DNA from: Trichobilharzia szidati
Lineage: Eukaryota > Platyhelminthes > Trematoda > Strigeidida > Schistosomatidae
Assembly (NCBI GenBank): GCA_944472155.2
Contig: OX235271.1
Span: 83,279,256 to 83,343,255 of the forward strand
Direction of reading: 5' to 3'
Length of the DNA stretch: 64,000 bases
Shown: positions 33,056-43,964 of the stretch, piece by piece
Layout: each line of letters begins with the position of its first letter
Position numbering within the stretch: position 1 is the first letter of the stretch
Program-made: the position numbers and the translations under genes
The notes under the pieces: generated by a model
Database searches by the model: none
The model's input: only the letters and a program-made list of their open reading frames with translations
Told to the model about the DNA's origin: nothing

Positions 33056-33536
33056 AAAGGTAATAATGAGTAATCACAAGTGAATTGAAAATATTAAAGA
33101 GAATTATGTTAGTATTTCGAAGAAAATGTGAGTGGATAATAGTCTTCCCATGCTTCTCATTATTGTAAAACCACTTCAACTAGATGATACCACTTAGTAA
33201 TCGTCCTAGGACCTGATATGATAAATACCACTAGCCACAGTTTCATTAAAACTCAAGGAGATTTTATACTTGACAATTAATGAGCAGCAGATAGATATTT
33301 AGAAGTTAGCTGGTGATATACGGTGATCTCACTGCAAGCATCAATAATCTTACTTCTTAGCTTGAAGGCTATGTGTCTAAACCTAAGGTGAAGTGATTGA
33401 AGAGTATTTATGTAAAGGCGGAACCTAGGGCATCAATTCATCAGTACTTAGTTTTAAGTAGTGCTATAACTGATTTGGCTTCCTTATGAAATCTTCTTAG
33501 AAAAGCGTATTATTACCTTACATACCTCGTTTCCAA
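33056..33536. other. No recognised gene; weak spacer-like similarity
   Basis: 33215-33265 (CCACTAGCCACAGTTTCATT) resembles the spacers of the inverted pairs at 36.3 and 40.35 kb. Otherwise unexplained. Confidence 0.3.
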
Positions 33537-35062
33537 GATGCTAAAAGCTGGAAAAGCAGCAGGACCAGATGGAATCCCAACAGAAGCATTGAAAATTGAT
33601 CCAGAGACAACAGCGGAATTGATGACGCCACTACTGGAGAAGGTGTGGAAAGAAGGCAAAGTACCCGAGGATTGGAAGAAAGGATTCTTATTAAAACTAA
33701 TAAAAAGGGAGACCTAAGTCAATGCAAGAACTGGCGCGGAATTATGCTCCTGTCCATCCCAAGCAAAATACTAAGTCGCATCATCCTGGAGAGAATTAAA
33801 CATGCCCTGGATGAAAAACTTCGACCGGAACAGGCTGGATTCAGGAGGAACAAGTCATGCATTGATCAGATCACCACATTATGGATCATCATTTAACAAA
33901 GCTTGGAATGGCAGTCACCTCTCTATCTCAACTTCATCGACTTTGAAAAGGCCTTCGACAGCGTCGATCGAGAGGTGCTTTGGAAACTACTTCGCTACTA
34001 CGGGGTGCCACCGACAATAATACATCTCATCCAACAGCTATACGACAATGCAGCATGCCAAGTAATCCACAATGGGAAACTTACGGAATCCTTCGAAGTG
34101 AGGACAGGAGTAAGACAAGGCTGCCTATTATCGCCAATAATTTTCCTGATTGCAGTAGATTGGATAATGCGATAAACAGCGGACAACGAGGAAACAGGCA
34201 TAAAATGGACTCACACAAAAAACTTGGAGGATCTGGACTTCGCCCATTATGATGTATGTCTGATTTCCCACAAACTGGAAGATATGCAAGCGAAAAGCAA
34301 CAAGTTGGCACAAGAAGCATCGAAGATGGGAGGGAACTCAGGTGAAAATACAAAATACAGAGGTAATGAAGATTCCTGGACAAGAACAACAACAACAGAC
34401 AGCGATCAGCGTAAATGGGAGGAACCTGAAAGAAACAACTTCTTTTACCTACCTGGGAAGCATCGTTTCAACTACAGGCGGATGGAACTGATGAGGATAT
34501 CAAAGCAAGAATTGGAAAAGCAAGACAAGCTTTCACTACTCTCAAGTCTGTGTGGAGGTCAACAGCACTCAGCATCAAAAATAAGATCCGGATTTTCAAC
34601 TCCAATGTGAAGTCACTGCTACTATACGAATCAGAGACTTGCACTGTGCGTCACAAAGAGCATCTCAAACAAACTACAGACCTTCATTAACAGTTGTTTT
34701 CGCTCAATACTCAAGATCAGATGGCCGGCCAGAAAAGATCAGCAACAGAGATCTCTGGGAGCGAACCAACCAGGAACCGATTGTGAAACAAATAGGCAGG
34801 AAGAAATGGAGGTAGGTGGATTGGCCATACTCTGAGGAAACCATCAAGTGACATCACACGCCAGGTCATCACTCGAAAGGGAAACGGCAAGTTGGTCGTC
34901 CAAGGGTGACTTGGAGGAGGTCATGTGAAGAGGAAATGAAAGCGTATGTGTAGACTTGGAGCCTGGTGAAGACTCTTGCAGAGAACCGAAAGCAATGGAG
35001 ACGCACGGCTGAAGCCCTATGTTCCTCTAGGAATTAAAGGAAACAATAATAATAATATAATA
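33537..35062 (+). mobile_element. RTE LINE: reverse transcriptase domain to 3' end
   Basis: 5'-truncated copy with most of the RT. Blocks are LKAGKAAGPDGIPTEALK, KGDLSQCKNWRGIMLLSIPS, LRPEQAGFRRNKSCIDQITT, motif A YLNFIDFEKAFDSVDREVLW, motif B VRTGVRQGCLLSPIIFLIAV, and an eroded motif C (FAHYDVC for FADD-C). Two or more frameshifts and a TAA near 33894 break it. C-terminal codons and the tail GAAGCCCTATGTTCCTCT, (AAT)n follow. An active copy would copy its RNA at a nicked site; this one cannot. Confidence 0.85.
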
Positions 35063-35821
35063 ACATATTTTGTTGTCAGTACTTTGAAACTAATCAATTT
35101 TTTTTGTTAAAACTGCCTCATTGAGTGAATGACTGAGAATGATTTATCACTTCACAAACAGAGTACCTTCAATAAAGCTAAGAACCTCCGAAAACATTGA
35201 AAATTAATTTAATTTCTTTTTTTTAGGCTCTAGAACCATGGATACATAGTCTATCATAGAATGAGTAACAAGATTGTCACTTCTCACTGAAATGAATGGA
35301 ATTCAGACAGTCATGTTTTACAATATCCAGGTTTTATTGTTTCCCTAGTTGCTGTTAGTTAGGGGTGAAAACGAAATGAAGTCAAACACTTAATTATAAA
35401 CTCTTCTAATTTATTATAAATATAAAATAAGTTCAAAAAAATGGACACTGAACACCAAATAACCACTGTATGACCATCCTGATAAATAAATGTCCTTTGG
35501 GTAATCTACAATTCAAATATTATTCAGGTAGATTATTGTGCAACACTAGGTGAAAACGTTTCTCCCACTTGATTGTAATCTTCTACGCTTTCTTTACATT
35601 TTCTACACCAAAGGGAAGTTATTCTTAAATGATAAACGAATGATGATATCGATAAATCATTTCAGAATAACAGTTTACCACTATACTTCCTATTTAAAAG
35701 ACTTATTTCTAGGTTAGTGCTTCTAAAATTTAGTAACAAAAGTAAAATATTTTTTACGAAATATTAATTAAATAACTAACTAAAACTTAAAGATGTCCTT
35801 CAAGCGAAAATTGCTACTTGC
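35063..35821. other. No recognised gene
   Basis: AT-rich, no supported feature. Confidence 0.3.
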
Positions 35822-36031
35822 GTTCTTAAAACAATGTATTTAGGAGTGAAACACTGTGGAAGGAAGACTGTGTGGACAGAAGTGCCGAAACTAACTCTGC
35901 CTCACATTTTCATCCGTGCAATCAGAGTAATGCAGAAGACGCCTCTCCTACTACTTGGGAATCACCACCTGCTGGTCAGTCAATTCTGACTGTTAATGCC
36001 TTTGACACCGACAATGAAACACCATAGAGAA
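35822..36031 (+). CDS. Candidate terminal exon of an unknown gene
   Basis: After an acceptor-like AATGTATTTAG|G the frame is open for about 64 codons: SETLWKEDCVDRSAETNSAS, HFHPCNQSNAEDASPTTWES and so on, to TAG. It is Ser/Thr/Asp/Pro-rich with balanced codon use and belongs to no repeat family I see here. No upstream exon is identified and the domain is unknown; it could be chance. Confidence 0.3.
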
Positions 36032-36059
36032 CTATCAACTATGCTGCTGAATCACAACA

Positions 36060-36490
36060 GTCATGTGTTGAGTAACAGGAACAACGGACTTCTGTTTCGT
36101 CCTAGCTTGGGACTCTTCGACAGTGTGCACCTACAACCCCATTAAGATTTAAACCAAACACCTTCAGGTTAAGAGGCTAAGCTTGCTGAGCACTCAGTGA
36201 CTTGTGCTGGAATTCAATGACCCACGAATTTTAATTTCTGTCAATCTTTGATTTGGTGACACCCTCATAACCAATGCCTTCGATGAATGTCAACTTCAGC
36301 TTTGACATGGTGAACCCTACTGGTCGCAGTTTCTCAGTACCAGGTTCGATATCTGCTTGGATCGTGGGTGTGCAGTTCTAGAGAGTTCTAAATTAGGAAG
36401 AAGCAACTGTCTAGTACTCCCTGGTTTTCAACTGTCTTCAACTGGTGTTAGTCTGTGACAAAATCTACAGTGAAATTAGTTAGTTCCCTA
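36060..36490. mobile_element. Sm-alpha-like inverted pair
   Basis: The minus-strand copy at 36060-36245 has a ribozyme relic at 36085-36128 (GTCGAAGAGTCC, GGACGAAAC). The plus-strand tail copy is at 36362-36490 (AACTGTCTAGTACTCCCTGG). The spacer carries CGCAGTTTCTCAGTACCAGG, similar to CACAACTTCTCACTAAGACT in the spacer at 40.35 kb. Confidence 0.6.
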
Positions 36491-37194
36491 CAAAAGATCA
36501 GTAGTTCTTAACTACAATTTATCATTAACATTTCTGATCCAAACTAATTAATCTTTGTTTGTATATATCACCTGAAGAGGACGCATTTTTTTTCACTTCA
36601 GTGTTCAACGGGGCATTTCAGTTTCAATTTTTCAAGATAAACATCGAAATTAAAGGGCAATTTAATACAATGACATTCTTTCAATAGGGCAATATACCCG
36701 AAGAGATCAAATAAATGAATACAAAAATGTCAATAGGAAAATAAAGGTATAAATCAACATTATCTCGTTTATATGCAAAATATTTTTATGACACAAATCT
36801 AAATTTTATCTAAACAATAAACGCGCTAAACTTAAAAACAAAATTTATTGAAATACTTTTTGTGTTGATAGTGACATAAAGTAATGGGCTGGGAAAGATT
36901 CATATGCTATTATCACTAATGAGTTAGCTACTTACTTGGACGTCTTCATTTGCTGTAACCTCATCTTTTTGCCTTGCGACTAACCTTCTTAGATTATGGG
37001 CTGTTTACACGGAGCTACTGTGTCTGGTTGTGCACTACGAGTGAAGTTGTTGATTTCGCATGAGTGACATGGATTTCATTGAAGGCTAATGGTGCCTCCA
37101 AGTTCCCTGGCATTTGTGATCACGTTATTACCGTGTGAAGTAACCCAATTAGCATCTTCAAACTGGTGAGCTACAGTCATTGCCTTGGACATTG
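36491..37194. other. AT-rich sequence; possible minus-strand coding stretch
   Basis: At about 37100-37220 the minus strand is open for 47 codons ending TGA, with AHQFEDANWVTSHGNNVITN. It overlaps the plus-strand candidate at 37195; at most one is likely real. Confidence 0.25.
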
Positions 37195-37428
37195 ACTGCA
37201 CAGTGGGATGAAGAAGATGAATTTTGTAGTCCTGCCCTCAAAGATTTTTTGAGAAATGGGAATAAATCAGCTTACTTCTCGTCGAATCTGCATCAACTTG
37301 ATTTTCGAGATGGTGCAGATAATATGTTGCTAGCACTCCGGGTTGTATTTGTTGTTGTTTCCAGGTTAGTGGTGAGTCAGCGTACGTGGAATAACACGTC
37401 GTCAGACCAAGACACTCGTTCAAGATAA
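37195..37428 (+). CDS. Candidate exon of an unknown gene
   Basis: After GACTGCACAG| the frame reads WDEEDEFCSPALKDFLRNGN, then KSAYFSSNLHQLDFRDGADN. It stays open to TAA at 37428, with possible donors at GTTAGT (37363) and GTGAGT (37371). The acidic start and mixed composition look coding, but I recognise no domain. A minus-strand frame overlaps its left end. Confidence 0.3.
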   Translation, partial: TAQWDEEDEFCSPALKDFLRNGNKSAYFSSNLHQLDFRDGADNMLLALRVVFVVVSRLVVSQRTWNNTSSDQDTRSR

Positions 37429-38229
37429 TCTAATTAATCATAAGTGAATTTTCCTGGAATTGAAATGTCGGACGAATCTCTTGTGTATTGATAATAGATA
37501 AATAGTGTGTTTGAAAAGAAGAGTGCATTGTTATCACTCTTAGGTTCACTGTTCACTTTAAAATTCATAGATACTTTCATTCCAATTATTACAACCTTTT
37601 TATCCATGGTTTTAGTTTCCTCAAATTCATACTATAATTAAAGGATCAAATTTCATTCAGTCAGAGGCGCTTAGATACAATTAAAAATTATAAATTCAGT
37701 TTTCATAAAGTTCAGATAAGCAAATAAAAATAAGACATTTTAGAGGTTGGAAGTTATTCAACAAGATTCTACGCATATTTAAGTGTTCTTAATTGTCTTC
37801 AGTTATCATCAGGGTGTAACTGGAACTCAGAGGAGACTTCAGGGTTCCTTTTTTGAGGATTCAAGTCTGCCAAAACTAATTTTGATAAATAATAGGCACC
37901 TAAGAGACAGACTATTCATCAATTACTGAGTGCACATAAAGCATCCAGGTGACAGTCACAATTCGAAGAGTTTAACTATAAGATCCCTGACTCTGATGCT
38001 GAACGAAACCTTTTCCAATCTTGTAGAGAATACGTATTTTCTTAAGAATGAAAATATGCCTGAGTGGTGAGTGCCAAGAATCCGGTAACTCTGGTCATCC
38101 AAATCTTCTAGTTAATCAATTCCTTATATTTTACTCCTAGAAATATGCACAGTAGTGTCTAGTCACGTGGCTTACTGGTTGCGCTGCGTACCTTATTCAT
38201 AGATATTGACTACCATTCAGTGGTTGATC
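37429..38229. other. No recognised gene
   Basis: AT-rich, chance frames only. Confidence 0.3.
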
Positions 38230-39240
38230 GCCACTCACGGAATCCTTCGAAGTGAAGATGGGAGTAAGATAAGCCGGCTGCCTACTATCTCCAATGATTT
38301 TCCTGATTACAGTAGACTGGATAATGCAACAGACAGAGGGCAGCGAGGAAACAGGCATAAAACGGACCCACACAAAAACTTGGAGGATCTGGAGTTCACA
38401 GATGATATTTGTCTGATTTCCCATAAACTAGAAGGTATGCAAGCGAAAAGTAACAAGTTGGCAGAAGAAACATCAAATATAGGAGGGACATCAGGTAAAC
38501 GCAGAGAAAACAGGAGTGATGAAGATTCTTGGGCAACCAACAGCAACAGCAACAACAACAGACAGCAATCAGCATAAACGGGAGGAGTCTGAAAGAAGTA
38601 ACCTCCTTTACCTACCTACCTGGGAAGCATCGTTTCAACTAAAGGCGAATGGAACTGATAAGGATATCAAAGCGAGGATCCGGAAAGCAAGAGAAGCTTC
38701 TACTAAGCTTAAGTCTGTGTGGAGATCAACATTCGGCACTCAGCATGAAAAAAATATGCGGATTTTCAACTTCGATGTGGAGTCAGAGACATGGCGTGTC
38801 ACGAAGGGGACTTTGAACAAACTACAGACCCTCATCAATAGCTGTATTTCCTCAATACTACTCTAGATAAGATGGCCGGCCAGAAAAGATCAGCAACAGG
38901 GATCTCTGGTGATGAGCGAATCAACCTAGAAGGGACCATTTGTGTGACAAATATGCAAGAAAAAATGGAGGTGGATTGGCCATTCTCTAAGAAAACAAAA
39001 CATCATCGAGTGACATCATACGACAGGCCATCGCTCGAGTGGATCTCGACCGAATGGAAAGAGGCGAGTTATTTGGTAGTCAGTGAGAGGGTGACATGGA
39101 GGAGGAGGTGATGTGAAAAGGAGATGAAAGCATGCAGGCAGACGTGGAGCCAGGTGAAAACGTTGGTAGAGAACCGAACACGATGGAGACGTGCGGAAGA
39201 AGCCCTATTTTCCTCTAAGAAATAAAAGAAACAATAATAA
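38230..39240 (+). mobile_element. RTE LINE 3' end, from RT motif B
   Basis: It starts at the TESFEVR-TGVRQ equivalent (38233). It keeps motif C as LEFTDDICLISHKLEGMQAK (FTDD for FADD), a Gln/Asn-rich repeat near 38540-38575, TFGTQHEKNMRIFNFDVESE and a decayed C-terminus. It ends GAAGCCCTATTTTCCTCT, AAATAAAAGAAACAATAAT. It is 5'-truncated. Confidence 0.75.
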
Positions 39241-40035
39241 TCTGGCTTAACAACAAAAATAGTAAGAAATCTATAGACGGAAGAGTATGTGAACCCATCT
39301 TTCTGTCCTTTTAATGTACTTATACTGCCACATACACTGGTGACAGATACTCATTCGAAATCTCTTTCAACTGTGTTCACTAATTCATATATCCATCAAA
39401 GACGCTGATATAAAGAAAGTGAAACTGGTGATCAGAATTACATCACTTATTGGCGTACCTCAACCACTTTTGGATTAATTTTACCAAATTTGACACTGAC
39501 TAGTCTACGAACTGTAGAGAGAAAAAATTTGTAAAGTAAACATATCCCCCACACACACTTATTTTTGTCAGTTAATTCAATAAAGAGAATATATATATAT
39601 TACTGTCAAATTCCCAAATGATTTAACAGCTTAGATTTTTTATTTTTATCCCTTCACTTCAAACTCCTTCAAGTGCATTTTATTTCGGATAGCCTGGAAG
39701 CATAAATAACTTACATTCAGTATACGTAACCTTCAAGTTAATAAACTAACTGTCTGGTAGCTGATTTGAGTCTCTTCCAACATTTGAATAATTCTGAAAG
39801 CTTTTTGTAGTTATTTAAACGTGGACTTTTGTCAACTAAGATTTCTGTATCAATCTAGGTGTGCTCTTCAGTTCACTTTCTACGAAAAATGAAACTTTCA
39901 ATCTCTTTAGGCCTATTTAAGAAGATCATTATTGATTAGTTGGATAATGAAAGGGTCAAAATTTTAAGAAAAAATCCGATTTTCAGTCATTTGAATGATT
40001 ACCCTTGTTTTAATTAACATTTTTCTTTTTACGAG
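39241..40035. other. No recognised gene
   Basis: AT-rich with a short AT tract near 39590. Confidence 0.3.
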
Positions 40036-40080
40036 TTGATCGCGGATTGATATCAGTTTGAGAACCATTGAAACCACCAG

Positions 40081-40132
40081 GGATTACTGGACAGCTGTTT
40101 CATCCTAGTTTGGGAATCATCGGCAGTATGCA
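40081..40132 (-). ncRNA. Hammerhead ribozyme relic (left arm)
   Basis: Minus strand: TACTG, CCGATGA, TTCC-loop-GGAT, GAAAC, AGCT, GTC, CAGTA. All three stems and the GTC cleavage triplet are present. The only core change is U to C in CUGAUGA, with one weakened stem II pair. Confidence 0.6.
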
Positions 40133-40517
40133 CCCACTCCAAATGGGTTTGAACACAGAACCTTCCGGTTACAATGCAAGCTGGCTCGTATACCATTCAG
40201 TCATCAATGAGACCCTATCTAATGACCAGCCCATGAATTCTAACTTCTACCAATTCGTGATTTCAGCGCCACCTCAACCATTGTCGTAGGTGGGATATCC
40301 ATCTTCTCACATGTGACATCTGGATGGACACCTCAATGGTCACAACTTCTCACTAAGACTCCAGGAAACTCCATCCTGTAGCAATTCAATAGCGAGCATC
40401 AGATTTGGTAGAAGTTAGAATCCCTGGGTTGGCCATTGAGTTGGGTCCCGGTGGCTGAATGGTATACGAGCTTAACTTGTAACCGGAAGGTTCTGAGTTC
40501 GAACCCATTTGGAGTGG

Positions 40518-40572
40518 GTGCGTACTGCCGATGATTCCCAAACTAGGATGAAACAGCTGTCCAGTAATCCCT
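40518..40572 (+). ncRNA. Hammerhead ribozyme relic (right arm)
   Basis: Same structure as the left arm: GTACTG, CCGATGA, TTCC/GGAT, GAAAC-AGCT-GTC, CAGTA. The shared U-to-C core change suggests that it was fixed before the copies spread. Confidence 0.6.
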
Positions 40573-40854
40573 GGTGGCTTTCAATGGTTCTCTAACTGAC
40601 ATCAATCCGTGATCAACTCGTAAAAACATAACTAACCCTTACAAACCAAACTATAGAAAATTGACATTTTTCTCCCATCTGTTGACTGAGAGTGATAATC
40701 TTCAACTTTATTAAAGTGGTGTTACTAAAGTCAAAATGCCGTACGGATCTAGGCCATTGCATTTTAAAGCCAGAAATAGGTTCAGTGTATCCGTACAATT
40801 ATTGGAAACATTAATATACAAAAATAATAATTGAAATTCAGGCATTTAAGGACT

Positions 40855-41110
40855 GTCATTATGAGGTGATTATTTCACTACAGTTTCCCTTGTAAACCGA
40901 AATTATTCCGTTTACAATACGGGATCTACTTGACACCATAAATGACAATCAATAAACCAAGAGTAAATGCGCAAAACTACACACTACTGATTGATTGGCA
41001 TGAGTAGTTGTATACTGTTCATACCAACCGGTAGTGTTCGTTAATCAGATCAAAGTGATCTGAACACTTGACGGCTATTTCACTCATTTGGGGCTGAGCT
41101 CATCAGCGGT
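40855..41110 (+). repeat. Dispersed repeat U (copy 2)
   Basis: Shares long blocks with 18150-18332 and, in reverse orientation, with 63120-63330. It contains an 8-bp hairpin TCAGATCA-AAG-TGATCTGA (41044-41062) and a minus-strand hammerhead-like fold. Confidence 0.5.
41068..41108 (-). ncRNA. Hammerhead-like fold with strong stem II (repeat U)
   Basis: Minus strand: CTGATGA (41106-41100), GCTCA-loop-TGAGT as a five-pair stem II, GAAA, TAGCC, GTC. Both core boxes and a GTC triplet are canonical. No convincing stem I is visible between the flanks, so function is uncertain. Confidence 0.4.
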
Positions 41111-41155
41111 TTAACTCATTTTGTAACAACAGGAGGCAAGACAAGGAAGCCAAGG

Positions 41156-42373
41156 TATTATTATTATTACTATTTCCTTGCATTCCGAGTAGAACATAGG
41201 GCTTCAACAACACATCTCCACTTTGTTCTGTTTTCTGCCATCCTCTTCATCTGGGTACACGACTGACCAAACTCTCATCTCACATCCCCCTCGTACCGAC
41301 AACCCATTCATCACTTCCCAACTGGATTCCAATCCAGGGTCTGGAGTGCGATGTCATTCGGCAGTCTCCACAATGTATCCTCGATCAATCCATTTCCACT
41401 TTCTCCTACATATTTGTTCAGCAATCAGGTCTTGGTTGGTTTGTTGACAGCCAGAGTTTCTTGTTACTTATTATTTCTGGACATTTGATCTTCAGTATAG
41501 AGCCAGCCAGCGAAGGTAGCGGCTGTTGATAAAAGTCTACAACCTGTTGGAAATTCTTTTCGTGACATGGTGGCCAACTTTTGGACCCGTATAGAAGAAC
41601 CGACTTCACAATGGTGTTGACAATGCGAATCTGGCTCTTTATGCTGAGGCGGAGTGCGGAAGATTTCTAGAATGATTTTAGAGTGATGTAGGTTTGTCTT
41701 GTCTCTCCGATTCTGACTTTGGCATCTTCATCCGTCCCGCCTGTAGTTGAAATGAAGCCTCCTAACCAAATAAGTGAAGGAGGCAGCGTCTGTTAAATAA
41801 ATCCCATTGATGGTGACTGGTGCTGGTTGTTGTTGCTTTTGATTGGTTATCTTCATCACCTCCATCTTCTCTGTGTTCGACTGTGGTTCTGTTTTCGCTG
41901 CCTGACCCTTCTGCCAGTTTGTTGGTTTTCGCCTGAAAGTCTTCAAGTTTATGTGACATCAGACATAAATAATCCAGATCTTCTAGAGTCCTCTTATCGG
42001 TGGTCCAGCGTACTCCTGTCTCCTCACCCTCAACACACAGTCTGATGCACAAATAGGAATATCATCGGTGATAATAGACAGTCAGCCTTGTCTTACTGCT
42101 GTATTTACTTCGACAGAACGCCTCGCTGACGTTTCCGTTGTGGATCACTTGACAGGCGGCACTGTCAAATAACCAACTGTTGAATGAGGTTGATAAAGAC
42201 TTGTGCACTGCACGCCGTAGTGTTGAAGTAGTTTCCAAATTACTTCTCAGTCAACGCTGCACTGTCGAAGGCCTTCTCAAAGTCGATGAAGGATGTTGAG
42301 GTAGATTGAGGTTTGACCGCTATTCTATGCTTTGTTCAACGACGATAATGCGTAGAGTTGCAATTTAATCAGC
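41156..42373 (-). mobile_element. RTE LINE 3' end, from RT motif A
   Basis: Minus strand: motif A block (NIFIDFEKAFDSAALT, near 42240-42300) at the right, LEDLDYLCLMSHKLEDFQAK (motif C lost), TINGIYLTDAASFTYLVRRL, SVLLYGSKSWPPCHEKNFQQ, and the tail at the left (GAAGCCCTATGTTCTACT, then ATA-rich repeats). Many frameshifts. Confidence 0.75.
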
Positions 42374-43383
42374 CAAGGTTTTTTTTCATTAATCAAACCG
42401 CTGTTTATATATCAACAGTTAATATTCGTTAACCAATTCGTTAACTGAACGTGTGATTTCGGTTTACGTCAAACGATATGAAATACAACGTTCCAATATA
42501 CATAGTATTCTTTTGTTAATGCAGTATATAACCATGGGAAATGTGTTCTGTCCCTGACATCAAATAGAATGTTCAAATAGATACATTGTATGCTGTGGTG
42601 AATTGTGGGGAATACGTGAGAATTATATTCCTTGAGAACACATTGTCTGTATCACAACATCACCAACACCACAATTTCAGGCAACCAAATCAGCTCAAAT
42701 CATTCTATTTATGATATCATCAGTTTGCCCAAGGGGATAGCCAGGATCGGGTGATTTAAGCTCTCAGAACTGAGTCAATTTGGATACACCAATGATGAGC
42801 TCACTCCCAAAAGAGCAAAATGGCTGTCCAGAGTTTGGATGACTGGTTGATGTTAGTGTGGTAAGCAGTTACTCATCTTAATCACAATCACTAGTATACA
42901 ATTGTATATCTTCTTTCCAACTTGGTCAACAAAAATAGCGGCTAATTCAATCCTTTTATCAATACTCATTCTTAGGTGACTAATGCAAAAAAGAAGTATT
43001 AAGCATTTCAGAATATGATCAATAGAATTTAATTAACCTGATAAACTGTAGACCGATTGAGTTTATTCGAAGGTTTTCTCTTTTCCCTTTGTGTATTCCG
43101 TCGTTTTATGTTTATGAAATTTTCATAAAAGAGGTATGCAAACGAAAATAAATCTTTAATGACTAACCAATTAACTACTTGACTATTTATTGTCTTTTTC
43201 CCTCGCTTGATTTTCAAATTTAAAAAAAGAAATTTGCATATTAGTAAATCTTACTTGGAATTATGAATAATCAGTTTAAGGCAGAATAATAAATCAGTGT
43301 GATAATTTTTATATAATTCGGATAATCGATAAATACAGAATCTCAATTTCTGCTACTTGTTAAATATAAAATTGATGTTAGAC
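42374..43383. other. No recognised gene
   Basis: AT-rich sequence on both strands; no supported exon or repeat. Confidence 0.3.
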
Positions 43384-43758
43384 TGTTGGAGGCAATCGGC
43401 AGGAAGCCTTGCTTCACCTAGGTTTCGTGCTAGTTGGCACTGAGCTATTCGGGCTCGCGACGGACCTCCTACAGGAGGTCACTGGGTGTAGCGAGTTCAA
43501 ATCTCAGAAGACACATGAGTTCCTTCAGTATTGTTGCAGATACGCCTTGCTGACTGGTGAGTGCCAGCTAGCATGAAACCTAGATCAAGCAAGGCTTCCT
43601 AACGATGGCCTCCAACCATCTAACATCGACAATTCAAAGTGTAGCGTGATGGCAAGCTACCTAGAATGGTGGCCACACTACAAACCTGACTGATAGAATT
43701 CAGTTTGCACCAAACAAAGGACTAGACATATCACACTATTTACTCGTGTCCAATGAAA
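43384..43758. repeat. Inverted-end tRNA-core repeat (copy T3), rearranged
   Basis: A minus-strand piece (43384-43480) and a plus-strand piece (43480-43758) meet at the palindrome GACCTCCTACAGGAGGTC (43471-43488). The plus piece has GCAGATACGCCTTGCTGACT and ends with an inverted end ACTCGTGTCCAATGAAA. The head-to-head layout resembles 2940-3443. Confidence 0.6.
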
Positions 43759-43964
43759 GTAAATATAAAATTATTCAGGGTAGATTAAAAAATGAGTAAC
43801 TTTCAAAGTTGTGATTAGAATCAATACAGATGATTTTCTGGCTAAAAATGTCTCTTGATAGAATCTTGGGTGAGTATTTCGTTATATTTATGAATGACTG
43901 TTGCTATTAACACTCAAACTTTCCCCACGAATCTAGTCACGACAGATCCATTTTATACCATAAG

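Larger units (their letters stand above)
40036..40665. mobile_element. Sm-alpha-like inverted pair with two near-complete copies
   Basis: 40036-40265 (minus) and about 40425-40665 (plus) are both nearly full copies: tRNA-like head (GTGGCTGAATGGTATACGAG, then GGTTCTGAGTTCGAACCC), ribozyme, and tail (TCTCTAACTGACATCAATCC). They are reverse complements over about 230 bp around a ~160-bp spacer, so the transcript of the whole unit would form a long hairpin. Confidence 0.8.
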
